In this document: positions 1 through 11,280 of the stretch, in pieces
Numbering within the stretch: position 1 is the stretch's first letter
Layout of the letters: each line of letters opens with the position of its first letter
Assembly (NCBI GenBank): GCA_033002965.1
Contig: JAURVB010012639.1
Span: 1-64,000 of the forward strand
Length of the DNA stretch: 64,000 nucleotides
Reading direction: 5' to 3'
Source of the DNA: Piper betle
Taxonomy: Eukaryota > Streptophyta > Magnoliopsida > Piperales > Piperaceae
Notes under the pieces: model-generated
What the model was told of the DNA's origin: nothing
The model's input: the letters and a program-made list of their open reading frames with translations, nothing else
Database searches by the model: none
Program-made: the position numbers and the translations under genes

Positions 1-330
1 TCGCCCTCCCGCTGTCCGCCGCGCCCGCCCACTGCCCGTTCCCCTTGTTTTGGCGCGCCACCTCGAGTCACCCAGGGAAGAGTCGGGAATGGGGGGGACG
101 AGGCTAGGATGGTCGTCGCCGGGGTTGGTGCTCGGCGGTGAAGCGTGGAAGGTGGGCGGCAGTGGTGGCCGAGAATCAAATCGGTAGGGAGAGGGGGAAG
201 GAAGGGAGGCGGTGGTGAGGTGTCCCTGGTTAGCAGTGGGCGGCCGGCGGCGAGGTCGCCATCGGTGAGGTGGCGCGGCAAAAAGGGGCGAAGAAACAGA
301 GTCGCCGGCGAAACAGGGGAGGAGGAAATG
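1..330. other. GC-rich repeat-like segment, no gene
   Basis: This GC-rich stretch has open frames on both strands, but they are low-complexity Gly/Arg/Pro translations with no recognisable domain. It ends in a short sequence (about 331-397) carrying the TTGACTCG/CGAGTCAA palindrome that also borders GC-rich segments near 1.7, 3.7, 19.9, 38.1, 40.4 and 43.3 kb. I read it as the GC-rich half of a repeat cut by the window edge. Confidence 0.5.
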
Positions 331-1750
331 GGCAGGGGTAGTTTCGTAATAAAAACTTGACTCGCTCCTGACTCGAGTTAATATTACGAAATACCTCTCG
401 AAAAATATTAAAAAATAAAATAAAATACCATAAAATAAAATAATCCATTAGAACTTAATTATTTTATTTTATGGTATTTTACTCTATTTTTTTATATTTC
501 TGGGATTTCTTTCGTAATATTGACTCGGGTTGGGACCGAGTCAAGTTTTTATTACAAAATTATTTTATTTTATTTTTAAAAATTTATTTCGTAATATTGA
601 CTCAAGTTGGACCGAGTCAAGTTTTTATTACAAATTTATTTTATTTTATTTTTAAAATTTATTTTATAATATTGATTCGAGTCAGGACCGAGTCAAGTTT
701 TTTATTACAAAATTACCCCTCTCGAAAAATATGAACAAAATAGGGTAAAATACCATAAAATAAAATAATCCATTAGAATTTGATTATTTTATGTTATGAT
801 ATGTTCCTGTATTTTTTTATGTTTTTTGGGATTTATTTTGTAATATTGACTCGAGTCGGGATCAAGTCAAATTTTTATTACAAAACTACCACTCTCGAAA
901 AATATGACCAAAATAGGGTAAAATACCATAAAATAAAATAATCCATTAGAATTTGATTATTTTGTGTTATGATATTTTCCTATATTTTTTTATGTTTTTT
1001 GGGATTTATTTTGTAATATTGACACGAGTCAAGAAGGAAGAAATAGGTAGGGGTAGTTTTGTAATAAAAATTTGACTCGATATCGACTCGAGTCAATATT
1101 ACCAAATAGATCCCAAAAATATTAAAAAATACAAAAAATACCATAAAATAAAACAATCGAATTCTAATGGATTATTTTATTTTATGGTATTTTACTCTAT
1201 TTTTTTCTAATCTTTCGAGATGTATTACGTAATATTAATTTAAATCGAGAGCAAATCAAGTTTTTATTATAAAATTGCTATTGTTTCATTTTTCTCCATC
1301 AACCATTTTTTCTCACCCACCTCACTAACGCTGTCACCTAGCAATTTTGTAATAAAAACTTGACTCGTCCTGACTCGAGTCAATATTACGAATAAATTTC
1401 AAAAAATATGAAAAAAATAAAGTAAAATACCATAAAATAAAATAATCCATTAGAATTCAATTGTTTTATTTTATGGTGTTTTCTTGTATTTTTTATATTT
1501 TTTGGGATCTATTTGGTAATATTAATTCGAGTCGAGACCGAGTCAAATTTTTCTTACAAAGTTATTTTATTTTTTTAAATTTAACCGAGTCAAGTTTTTA
1601 TTCCAAAATTATTTTATTTTTTTAAATTTATTTCGTAATATTAACTCGAATTGGGAGTCAAATTTTTATTATGAAATTATTTTATATTTTAAAATTTATT
1701 TCGTAATAAAACTTGACTCGAGCCATGACCGAGTAAAATTTTTATTACGT
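331..1750. repeat. cluster of AT-rich fold-back repeats
   Basis: Two motifs recur. The first is an AT hairpin: arms of the type TACCATAAAATAAAATAAT and its reverse complement flank a short CCATTAGAA loop (clearest at about 424-480; half or full copies near 740-800, 920-980, 1140-1195 and 1425-1480). The second is a roughly 45-base unit, TAATATTGACTCG...CGAGTCAAG followed by TTTTTATTAC, found near 515-560, 590-632, 666-707, 838-880, 1014-1085, 1345-1385, 1516-1555, 1640-1675 and 1700-1750 in both orientations. There is no coding sequence. It looks like nested or tandemly copied MITE-like elements. Confidence 0.7.
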
Positions 1751-1754
1751 TACT

Positions 1755-2291
1755 GCCCTCCCCTGTTCGCCACCCCCCCCTCTGTTTTGCCTCGCCACCG
1801 CCGGCGACCTCGCCGCCGGCAGCCCGCGGGGGGGGGTGGGATTGAGGGGATCGCGAGGGTGGGGCGGCAGGTGCGAGCGGGGGCAGGGAGGTGGTGGGGA
1901 ACGCGACGGGGGGGGGGGGTGGCCGCGGCTTCAAGCGGGGCGGGCGGGGACGGCCGCGGCGGGGCGGGTGGGGGATCGCGAGGGTGGGCGGCGGCTGCGA
2001 GTGGGGGCAGGGGCGGGGCAGGGGGAGGGCGGGGTGCGAGCGGGGCCGAGCGGGGGCGGGCGGGGGCGACCGCGGCTGCCGGAGGGCAGGGGCGACCGGC
2101 AGGGAAGGTCGGGGCGAGGGCGACCGCAGCTGTGGGAGGGCGGGGGCGACCGTCGGAGCGGCGCGGCGGCGGCGGGACACCCCCCGCACCCTTCAATCCT
2201 TTATTTTTTCCCAGCCGTTGGATAAAATCCAACGGCTGGAAAAACTCCAGCACAGCCAAGATGGTTGTGCTGGAGTACAGGAAACTTAATT

Positions 2292-2323
<32 letters not shown>
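1755..2323. mobile_element. GC-rich element with tandem 3' hairpins next to (TA)n
   Basis: A GC-rich body (1755-2190) is followed by two adjacent hairpins. One has 13-bp arms (2211-2223 / 2227-2239, loop AAA). The other has 14-bp arms with one G:T pair (2244-2257 / 2263-2276, loop AAGAT). A TA microsatellite follows at 2294-2323. The same two hairpins in the same order sit at 19185-19259, also directly before a TA tract. The several open frames here are low-complexity and are not credited as genes. The TA tract merges with the TA run that this LTR family carries, so the element may have inserted into the LTR microsatellite. Confidence 0.55.
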
Positions 2324-2325
<2 letters not shown>

Positions 2326-3750
2326 TCTAGGTAGGGATTTATATAATAGGCCCGAAGGCAACTTGTGGTGGATCTTATTTTCGAAAACTACTCAAGGATT
2401 CACCTCGAGGGGTTATTAATCCGGAAATACTGTTCGGCTAAATGGCCCGAGTTAAGTAGGATCCGATAAAACGCCACTTAACCCGTCCTGCACATGATAA
2501 GATCAAACAGACAATAGAATAGCGTAAAACAGAGAACGAGTCCTAAACGGACCTGGTAGAAGCTCCAATCGGGTCCTCATGCCTAGGTGGTGAGCTCCTA
2601 CTCCGTACCTACACATCAAAACTAAATACTAACGCCTACTAGCTCATGATGCAATCATACATCCTATATTATGCATACATCCATCACGCATCAATCACAA
2701 TCACATCAACCATGTCAATTCTAGCAAGCCTAACTTAGGCTAGTTTGTATTAGATCATGATTATTACTCAGTTACCCTAATTAGTTTCTTAGCTTCCATT
2801 TTTAACACCACTCAATCAAACAAATTTCATATTTTTTCCTTAATCAAATCTATATTTATATATATAATTACAACACACAATTCACCGATCCTGGCATGTA
2901 ATTCCTAATAATCACTACCTTTAAATAAGCCCAAATTGTAGAATAAATTATACCTCGTGTGATTCGTGGCTCGAATTTGACACCCTATAGCGTCCGAAGT
3001 TTGATAGGATTCGATTGAGGGGTGTGATTCGTGGCTCGAACCCGGCACCCTATGGCATCCAAAGTTCGATAGGGTTCGATTGGAGGGATTCAACGGAAGA
3101 TCAGGTGATTTCCGACGAACCCCTGGTGAATCCAATTTCTTGGCGACTCTCCGGCGGTTTCCTCGGTCGATTAGCCCTCGGCGGTTTCCCGGCGACTGTT
3201 TCGGAGGGCAACGGGGGTAAGGGTTAGCACCGTCTCGACGAGCTGGACCCAATGGCGGTGACATCAAGGGCGACCGTGACGGCGATGACCACCGGCGGCG
3301 GTGTCGAACTTGGTCAGGGTGGTCGGTCGCCTCCAACCGGGCCCACATGACCGAGCTTCGACGCGCTAGCCGTTAGGTAAGGGGGAAATGTCGGGGAGGT
3401 CATGGGGTGATCGTTTGGGTCACCGGCGGGCGGCGGCGCAAGCCCAGCACGCGCGGCGAATCGGCAAGGGGAGCGTCGCGGCTTGTGGGGCGATTCTGCC
3501 GTCGTGGCGCGCAAGACCTGGGGTGGCCGGGGTTGGTCGGGGCGTTACCCGGCGACCGGCACGGTAAGGCGGGGCGGCGCTCAACCCGAGCAGCAGTGCG
3601 GTATCGGCGGCAGCGGCGGCGACAAACTATCAGTGGGTAGCGATGGGGTTTGGGTGGGAAAGTGTCGGGAAAAGAGATAAAATACTCTAATGGCAAAATT
3701 GTAAATAAGTATTGACTCGGTTTGTACTCGAGTCAATTAATAAACCAGGC
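2324..3750 (-). mobile_element. LTR fragment, reversed copy of the 2.8-kb LTR family
   Basis: Read on the minus strand, this matches the intact LTRs at 39992-42873 and 43110-45911. Shared landmarks are the GGACGGGTTAAGTGGC block (near 2480), the conserved block around TGGAGCTTCTACCAGGT (near 2560), the GC-rich part (3100-3660) and the TTGACTCG palindrome next to it (about 3700-3745). It is truncated at both ends: at the TA microsatellite on the left, and just past the palindrome on the right. No coding domain is present. Confidence 0.75.
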
Positions 3751-5490
3751 CACATTTCTTGTTTGAGCAAAAGATGCAAGATTATTAGCCAATAAAATTA
3801 TAATTTTTAGGATATTTCAGTTCGAGTAATATTACGTATATGACCAAAATTATTCAATGCTTTTCCACCTTAAATATAATTAGTTCATTGCATTAGTTAT
3901 GTGGATGATACTTGCATGGCAATTTTTTTGGGCAAGTTGAAGGGGAGATAAGGGGAGATAAGTGGAGAAAAATTTTGATCGTGCCCAAAAAAATTTCCGC
4001 TGAAGTTGGGTCGAGGAGAGATCAAATAATTTCTTTAAGAAGAGGCACAGATTTCTTACTTCACCTCGGCTCGCTCGTTTAGCAGCCTTATACCTATTGT
4101 TAGGTGCTTCAAGTAAATCCACAAGTTGCCATTTGCTGATTTGCAAATTTCCAAAATGCCTTTCGAGAGCATCGTAAGTGTCATTGCTTTCATTACCGTA
4201 TCGTATGAAATTGTCATCGCCCTTTTCCTTCCCCCCCATTTTTGTCACGCCACCGCCGGCGATGATGCATGTGATACTGGCACGGGGTGGGGCGAAATGG
4301 GCGGCGGGGGCAAATAGGGCGGCAGGGGGAAACGGTGCAGGGTGGGCGTGAAACTGGGGGGGGGGGGGGAAGTTCGCGAGGTGGCAGGGTTGGCGGGCAG
4401 GGGTGGCGACGGAGGGGTGGTGGTGGTGGTCATACCATGGGCCGGCGTGTGAGGCAGGCGGGGGAAGTCGCGAGGGCAGGGGTGGCGGCGGAGGGGGGTG
4501 GTGGTGGTCATACCGTGGGTCCTATATATATTATATATATAATACTCCACAAGTTCTACAAAGACATTTTATTCTCGTAGCTAAGAGAGGCATTTACGAT
4601 AAAAGGGTGGTATGGAGCCTTATTCACAATTCAAAAGTGGTTGGGACCAATTTCATGATTCAAGAGTTTTTCTTCCATAATGCCTTAATTATCACTATAC
4701 CTCGACTAGGTTAAAAAATGAAATCAACTAGAAAAAAAACAGCCACTTGGCTTGGGTGGCCAAATTTTGGCTACCTCGGGTAGCGGCAGTGAGATCTAGC
4801 TGCCGCAAGGTAGCAGTGACTAACTCTGGCAATTGCATAGCCAAAGCGGCTAAATTTTGGCTGTACCAAGGCATCGGCGGCCAGATCTAGCTGACCCCAC
4901 CTTGGGCAGGCTAACGGTCAAATCTCACACTTTTCAAATAAATATATATATATTTTTTATTTTAAAAATATATTGATTTGGTTTAGTTAATATTTTAGGA
5001 CCAACTCAAATACTTTTAAACTTTAAATAAAATTTTAATTCAAACCAAGGGTAATTAAATCATTATACAAAAAAAATATTTAAATCATGAATAAAATACA
5101 AGATACCCTTAAATCATGAATACGGCATCATGTCACTCTTTAATTGTAAATTTCCCTTGGTAGAACTTTGTGTCAATAAAAAGAAATACGCGAGATAAGA
5201 AGTTTTGAAAAAAACAAAAAATATTATGTGATAGACCTTTTTAGATCCATTAAGCTTGCAGGAGCATCCCTTACATTCCCTTACATTTAAATTTAGAACT
5301 AATGTGAGGCTAACCTAAGAGTCTTAAGTTACTTTGCTTCCTAACGCGATTACTTGTGTACAAAGAATAAATTACCCTTCAAGGAATGACAGCTTGAACA
5401 AACCAGTCATTGATCAACATTTCCCCATGTTTCAAATCAAATCCTTACAAATAATGATAAAAATGAAGTCATAAAATTATCTATGTTTCA
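3751..5490. other. intergenic, no confident gene
   Basis: Mostly AT-rich. An open frame of about 122 codons on the minus strand (3880-4248) has protein-like composition (for example DALERHFGNLQISKW), but I recognise no family and see no start context. A G-rich patch at 4230-4525 holds two imperfect tandem copies (about 4370-4442 and 4464-4522), both ending near a GGTCATACC motif. A short irregular TA tract follows at about 4524-4545. Nothing else is seen up to the lectin gene. Confidence 0.4.
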
Positions 5491-6721
5491 CTAGCAACAA
5501 TTTCTCATAGATCTATCACAAGAACAACTAAAACATGAGGCTGGTAAAAACAAATGCAAACATGAGGTAGCTCTAGGGGGTTTGCTATGAACACCAATTG
5601 CATCAAGAAGATCTCCAGACCTGCCATAAAAACCCACAATCTTTCCTCCCATTGTTGAATAAGAGAATGGCATGCCCTGCTGCTCTCCATATGGCCCAAA
5701 TGTTCTCTTGTTAGTCTGAAATGTGAGTGATCTGATCACATCAGGAAAGTGTTGCAGATCCCCCATGATCCACTCACTCCAACCAGGAACTCCTCTGGGT
5801 ATTTCAGATCAATCTGCAATGCCAGGCCATTGATCAATGATATGGACTAGTTAGAGAAAACCCATATCCAAACTTCTTCTAAACAAAAGATAGCACAAAT
5901 AATTGTTCACTTCCCAAGCTAGCTGAAGTGAGTAACTCTTAGTTATTGAAAAAAATGATTAGTTATTTTAGGAAATCGAGTTACAAATTATGAAACATCA
6001 ACATTAATTTTGTCAGAATTAATATTAATATCTGATTATTTGTAAATTGTAATCAAAGGTTCAGCGGGTACTTTTTTTCTCGTCTAATACCCACTAAAAT
6101 AAAATCAAGTATATTAATGAGCAGTGTGCCGGCAAATCTTCATATTGGATTAACTATTTTGAAAAAATAATTTAAACCCATCCATTTTGGCCCGGATCAC
6201 CCTATCGTAACAATTAGCCATTTTCTAGCTATGATTTGGATTCAAGGGCCATTTCAATCAAGTTCGCTATGGAAAAGGTTTATTTTCTATATCAGCTTAC
6301 GAAATATGTCATGTTAACTTGCCCTTTTAAATAATATAAATCGAAAGGTTGGACGATAAAGGTAATTTTGTTAATTAGTTCTAAAAAAAGTCGAATGATT
6401 AGCTACATCAACTTCAAACTTCTTAAGGCAAAGTTTCCATTTTGTTAAAAAGTAATATGCAAAAGAATGACTGATTTGGGATCATGAACAATTCTAAAAA
6501 GAATGGGAACACAAATAGCTTGCCATTGTTCTTGAGCCACCATTTCTTCCATGTCTGTCACCCCATACTAAAGTTCCTTGTACATCATACCCAATCTGTA
6601 TGGAATAAATAAGTCTTTCATGTTGGATCACAATTTGTCTAATTCCCCCAATATGCTCATCATCCCAAGCTGATCCACCCTCTCCACCCCAGGGACCAAT
6701 TTTAGTGTACATCTTCACCAT
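5491..6721 (-). CDS. jacalin-related lectin, single domain, two frame breaks
   Basis: Mannose/galactose-type plant lectin. Exon 1 runs 6721 to 6524 and holds the start of the domain (KIGPWGGEGGSAWDD, then GIRQIVI). Exon 2 starts at 5813 (IDLKYPEEFLVGVSG) and ends with TFGPYGEQQG, GGKIVGFYGRSGDLLDAIGV. The frame is lost at the five-C run 5760-5764, between VSGSWG and DLQHFPD; one more base there restores it. A second five-base run (5576-5580) lies just before the natural end. One more base there gives a stop at 5573-5575 straight after GVHSKPP, and a 146-residue protein, the usual size of a one-domain lectin. As sequenced, the frame runs on to a stop at 5491. The first intron appears to start with GC (exon end ATG, then GCAAGC) and end with CAG. 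The start at 6721 is the first ATG that leads directly into the domain; an extra upstream exon is possible. Confidence 0.78.
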
Positions 6722-8985
6722 CAAAAAATACAAATAGATAAGCATATATTGTAATGGATTAATAAGGAAGAGGAATAGAACTCACAATCAATTATAAGTA
6801 GAAGCTAACCAGTATATTGTCATCAACAAGAGGTTAAAAAACAGCTTAGAAAACTTAATTAAACTTCACCAGTATTAATATTTTTTCTTGTTATGTGTTA
6901 GTCGAATTGAATGAAACAAAAAACCCTTTCAACTAAAAAATAAAAGCAATTCCTTACTTACCGGTAATTGCTAATTTTCTTCTAATGATGTCGATGATTC
7001 TAAAGATGACAAGGTGTAGAACACAAATAGCTGGAAGAAAGATGGAAACCCAAAATTGCTAGTTAACTACCTAGAGGGAGCTGATATTGAAAAGTCATAT
7101 AGACCACACATTGTATTTTAATAGGTCCATAGCTGATATATTGAAAACTCCCATATGGTCATATAGACCACACATTGTATTTTAATAGGTAGCCATAATG
7201 GTCATATATTGAAAACTCCCAGATGGTCATATAGTCCCTTCGTTCAACTTTATAAGTCGAGCTTCAAATAGAGCTTTTCTTGCTTCGGAGAAAGAAAAAA
7301 GTAGAATTTCTCTTGAACAAAAGGGGAGCCACATAGAACTTGATCCAACTTTTGATATGTATATTAGGCAAGATATTACGCCATACATGACCTATTATGC
7401 TAGAAATAAACTCTAACTTTATATATAAACCCTTATTGAATAAAGGTAGATCGCAAAAATATGATATTTTAGAGATAAATTTTAATTTTAAAGATAGATT
7501 CTAATTGAATAAAAATATAAATTATAATAATTTCATTTAGTTTTTAATTTTATTTTTATGTTTTGATCATCAATCCTTCTCCTTTACCACTTTTCGTTGG
7601 AGCACCACTAGTTATCTTTTTATTTATGTGAAGTGGATCATGAGGACTAAATAAGAGAGCCCAACCACCAAATATTGTAGTTGAAATTAGAAAGAAAGGA
7701 AAGGGGAGAGAAACGTTGATAGTATGTGAAGTGGGTTTTGATGACCATCTTTTTTTAAAAAAAATGTATAGAAAATATTGAATTTTTAGTCGAGCCAAAG
7801 AGGCACAAGCTCGGGCTCCCTTCGTTTACTTTTATAAGTCGAGATTCAAATAAAGCTTTTATTGCATTGGATAAAAAAAAGAAAAATAATAGAGTTTCTC
7901 TTGAACAAAAGGGGAGTCAATTGAACTTGATCAAGCTTTTAATATGTATGTTAGCCAAGATATTGTGTCATGCATAGCCTATGTTAGAAATAGACTAATT
8001 GTATATATAAACCCTTAATGAATGAGATCGGTCATAATAATAAGATATTTTTGAGATAATTTTAATTTTAAAAATAAATTCTAATTGAATAAAATAGAAA
8101 TTATAATAATTTTATTCATTTTTATTTTTATTATATTTTGATGACCAAATAAGTGGGCCCTACCAAAAAGTGGTAGTTGAAACCATAGTTTTGAATACCG
8201 GATTGGACCACCCGGTCCGACCCGGTATAATGGGTATTGGATTGGAATGCGGCCTGGTCTGTGGTAAGTTGCATTGAACCCGGTCTGATGCCTCTGATTT
8301 TTATGGAAACCGGAGTACATGCAGTACATACCAACTGTCTGGTATAATGTTATACCGTATTTATCACCCTCTTCAACCCCTGTCATCTGTAAGCTTTCTA
8401 GTTTTAAGTAGCTTAGCTATACATGATTGCATTGCACATTATATGTCCAATATATACAAGGATGAATCTGGGTAGAAACATTCAAGTGCCCATATGAATC
8501 TGGATACATTTGTATAGGTGAGGCAGAGGCCAAAGGACAAATATCAGTAGAGCTTTTGTTCCCAAAGTAAATAACAGTAACTTTGAGGATGACAAAGAAA
8601 GGTAAGAGATGCCCATCTGTGGATTGCTATTGCTATGTACATAAGGTCATATCTATGTAGAGCGACTTGTGATGCAACTGAATGGCCACTAAGTAATCCT
8701 ACCTAAAGAAGTTTGTAGCTCGTGGCTAGTTTCAGGTTAACTCTTACCATTGTATAAAGTTTCTTTTGCTTGGGGAAGGTTGGGAGTAGTGTTGCTATTT
8801 CCAGGTCTAGTGCAGCTTTATCAAATCCTCAGGCTAAATCTGCTGTCACTACAATTCTTCATTTATTCCCTTTTCACGAAAGGTAATGTCTGGGCACCTT
8901 CATGCAGTTTACGTATGTTTCATCAGTCATCCATTTGTATTGGTTCAAAAGCCTTGGCTTCATATTCGGGTTGCTTTCCTTACAG
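6722..8985. other. intergenic rich in small repeats
   Basis: No gene is supported. A duplication of about 70-80 bases repeats GGTCATATAGACCACACATTG (near 7096 and 7158), with a third partial unit near 7198-7230. Two diverged copies of a roughly 330-bp MITE-like sequence start with CCCTTCGTT(C/T)A and TTTATAAGTCGA (about 7237-7580 and 7820-8140). From about 8176 a stretch rich in ACCGG and CCGGT motifs resembles the end of a DNA transposon. 8400-8985 shows nothing I can name; it may hold decayed upstream parts of the HECT relic. Confidence 0.5.
7237..8140. repeat. pair of MITE-like direct repeats
   Basis: Two copies (about 7237-7580 and 7820-8140) share, in order, CCCTTCGTT, TTTATAAGTCGA, TCTCTTGAACAAAAGGGGAG, and an AT-rich tail ending in AAATTATAATAATTT. 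The opening resembles Stowaway-type MITEs, which begin CTCCCTCCGT. I could not fix inverted ends or target duplications, so the class is tentative. Confidence 0.45.
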
Positions 8986-9784
8986 GTTCAGATGTTTAGA
9001 GAATTTATCAGGTTGGACAAGGGCTCACTAGGATGGACAACTGCAGTAGCCGGACGTCACCCAGGAGTAGTGGAAATAGCGGTCCGCCGCGACCATGTTG
9101 TTGAAGATGGATTTAGACAGTTGAGCAGCTTTGGGTCTGGGCTTAAGTTTTCTACAAATGTTTCATTTGTTAGTGCAAGCGGCCTTCCCGGAGCTGGGCT
9201 TGACTATGGTGGATTGTCCAAAGAGTTTTTAACCGATATAGCTACGGCTGCATTTGATCCCAGGTCTATTATGTTGTACCACAATTTTTGTTGAATACAT
9301 TATTAGCTTTATACTAAGTTTCATCTTTTATTGTATAGATATGGACTACTCTGTCAAACTTTTACAGCAGAGGGAGCTCTTTGGTTCCAAATACAATGGT
9401 TAGGTTCTTGGAAAACGGTGTCCAGTTGATGGAGTTTACTTGGCGTTTGAATGAAATGGTAGATTGTAAGTGGTAAATTGAATATCAAAAACAGCTTTGC
9501 TGACTTTGAACGAAATGAATAAAACAAGCTGCATAAAAGGTTGGTGGGTAATCAAGGCGAGAATGGGTGTACTCAGTTTGCTTGGAACAATAGATCCTCA
9601 GTACCTGTTGGTGTCTATTTAGTCTACCTTTTGATCTTTTTTAATCTGTGTCAATGATGTTGCCTGTGCGATACAGTTGCTTTCAGGAGGAATGCATGAC
9701 ATTGATGTGGAAGACCTGCACAGCAATACACATTGCTCAGGTGGATATTCTGAAAAGAGCCCACCAGTAAAACTCTTTTGGGAG
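8986..9784 (+). pseudogene. UPL7-like HECT ubiquitin ligase, broken fragment
   Basis: Three exon-like blocks with good splice sites encode parts of a HECT domain of the plant UPL7 type. Block 1 (8986-9263) begins [12 protein letters not shown] and contains VVEDGFRQL and [20 protein letters not shown], the conserved start of the HECT N-lobe. Block 2 (9339 to about 9440) continues with YGLLCQTF, then loses the frame near 9368 and resumes as SLVPNTMVRFLENGVQLMEF. Block 3 (9677-9784) encodes [18 protein letters not shown] and [15 protein letters not shown], from the C-lobe side. About 150 residues between blocks 2 and 3 are missing. No final exon with the catalytic cysteine is found before 11.2 kb. 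Introns are retained, so this is a duplicated genomic fragment rather than a retrocopy. It is unlikely to make an active enzyme. Confidence 0.75.
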
Positions 9785-11280
9785 GTAATTGTCATTCTCT
9801 TTTTAGACAGATAAAAAAATTTCAGATGGGATGGGCAATGACAATTTGTCTGTTGACACTTTTTTTAGTCTTCTAATTCCATTTGTGAAGAAAGATGATA
9901 AAAGTTTTCTATTGTTGACCCCTTAGTCTTGTCTGCAATTTACAAACAGTTTTACTGAACCCTAATGAAGCTTGGTGGAAATGAGTAGAGGTTCCATTGA
10001 AGTATCAACCACAGCATACAAATTACCATGAAAATTGCAAAGATAAGTATTTTGCTTCTGCTAAGCACACAACCCTTCTTATGTATAGTGGCCTGTAATT
10101 CTTTTTGTGGTACCATTAACTCTTCGGAATAAACATTTGTTGCGCATATATAATCATGAATTCTATTTGTACAAAAGAATGTATCAACTATGTTATAAGA
10201 TTGGAAATTGTTTTTGCATAATCTGAAGTCATTAGTTTCATATTTTGGTACACTGTTTATACTGTCCGACGACCGTCTTAACTGTTTTTATTAGTAGGGA
10301 AATGACTGATTAATCTTAATACACTATGTTTTAAGCTGTTTCCCAAGTAAACTGTTTCATATATCTAATCTAAAAAATGCCATGTAATAATTTTAGCAAG
10401 TAACTTGGATACTGTAATTTTTCTGATAATCAAAGGAGTTTGCCAAGCTCTGATTTGTCTGGAATATTTGCACATTTGGAATTTCTAATTATATATAGTA
10501 TTAATGATCAAACCCAGTTTGTTACACTTAAGAATGAGTGCGAAAAGCCATTACCTTAGGTTTATTGCATTATCAAATTAAATAATAATCGTCTTTGAAT
10601 AAACCCAGTGATTAACTATGTAAAATGTACATACAAGAGTTAAAAGGCATTTTTTACACCTTTTTAAGACCTAAGTCTCTTTTGATACAGGTCGTCCCAC
10701 CAATTAAATCTTGCCTTTTTAGGGTTTGATTTTGTAAAAACTTGGTGAAAAAATTATTAAAAACTAAAAGTTCATCAATAAAAGGTCACAAAATTACCAA
10801 AAAGGTGTCATTTTCTAGACTCGATTTGAGATTGCTAATGCCATACAAGTGCTTAATTATCGATGTACAAGTATGTTAAAGAGTGGTGAAAATATATAAA
10901 CATATGCTTACCTATCAATTTACAAGTGCTTAATTATAAAATTTTTTTTACAATATTATATTTCTACTCCTCGAAAATAACAATATAAAATCTAAATATA
11001 CCACTCTTTTCTAGGATTATACAAATATTATAGGGTGGTTGAATTGTAAAGGGTACACATGCTTACACCACACTCCAAACTTCTGACTTGCTTCAACCAA
11101 GCACCTTTGAAGAAACAGCACACTATGACAACCTTCTCCTTCTTCAATTGTAGCCACTCCTTAATGCTTCTAATCACCAATCCTTCCTCTGTAAACAATT
11201 CAGGCTTGTCTTCTTCAAATTATACATATCAAACCTCAGATATGATGAGCTCCCAATTGCCATGAAAGTTGAAACTAGCC
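9785..11280. other. intergenic, upstream of GT47 gene
   Basis: AT-rich with no domain-bearing open frame. I looked for the missing last exon of the HECT relic and did not find it. The part just before 11281 contains a short open frame (11059-11265) that lies in the likely leader of the next gene and shows no family features. Confidence 0.4.

Noticed and set aside
1689..2289. Several overlapping 130-210 codon open frames on both strands
   Set aside because: They are low-complexity Gly/Arg/Pro readings of a GC-rich repeat; all frames are open because stops are AT-rich. No domain and no conserved start.
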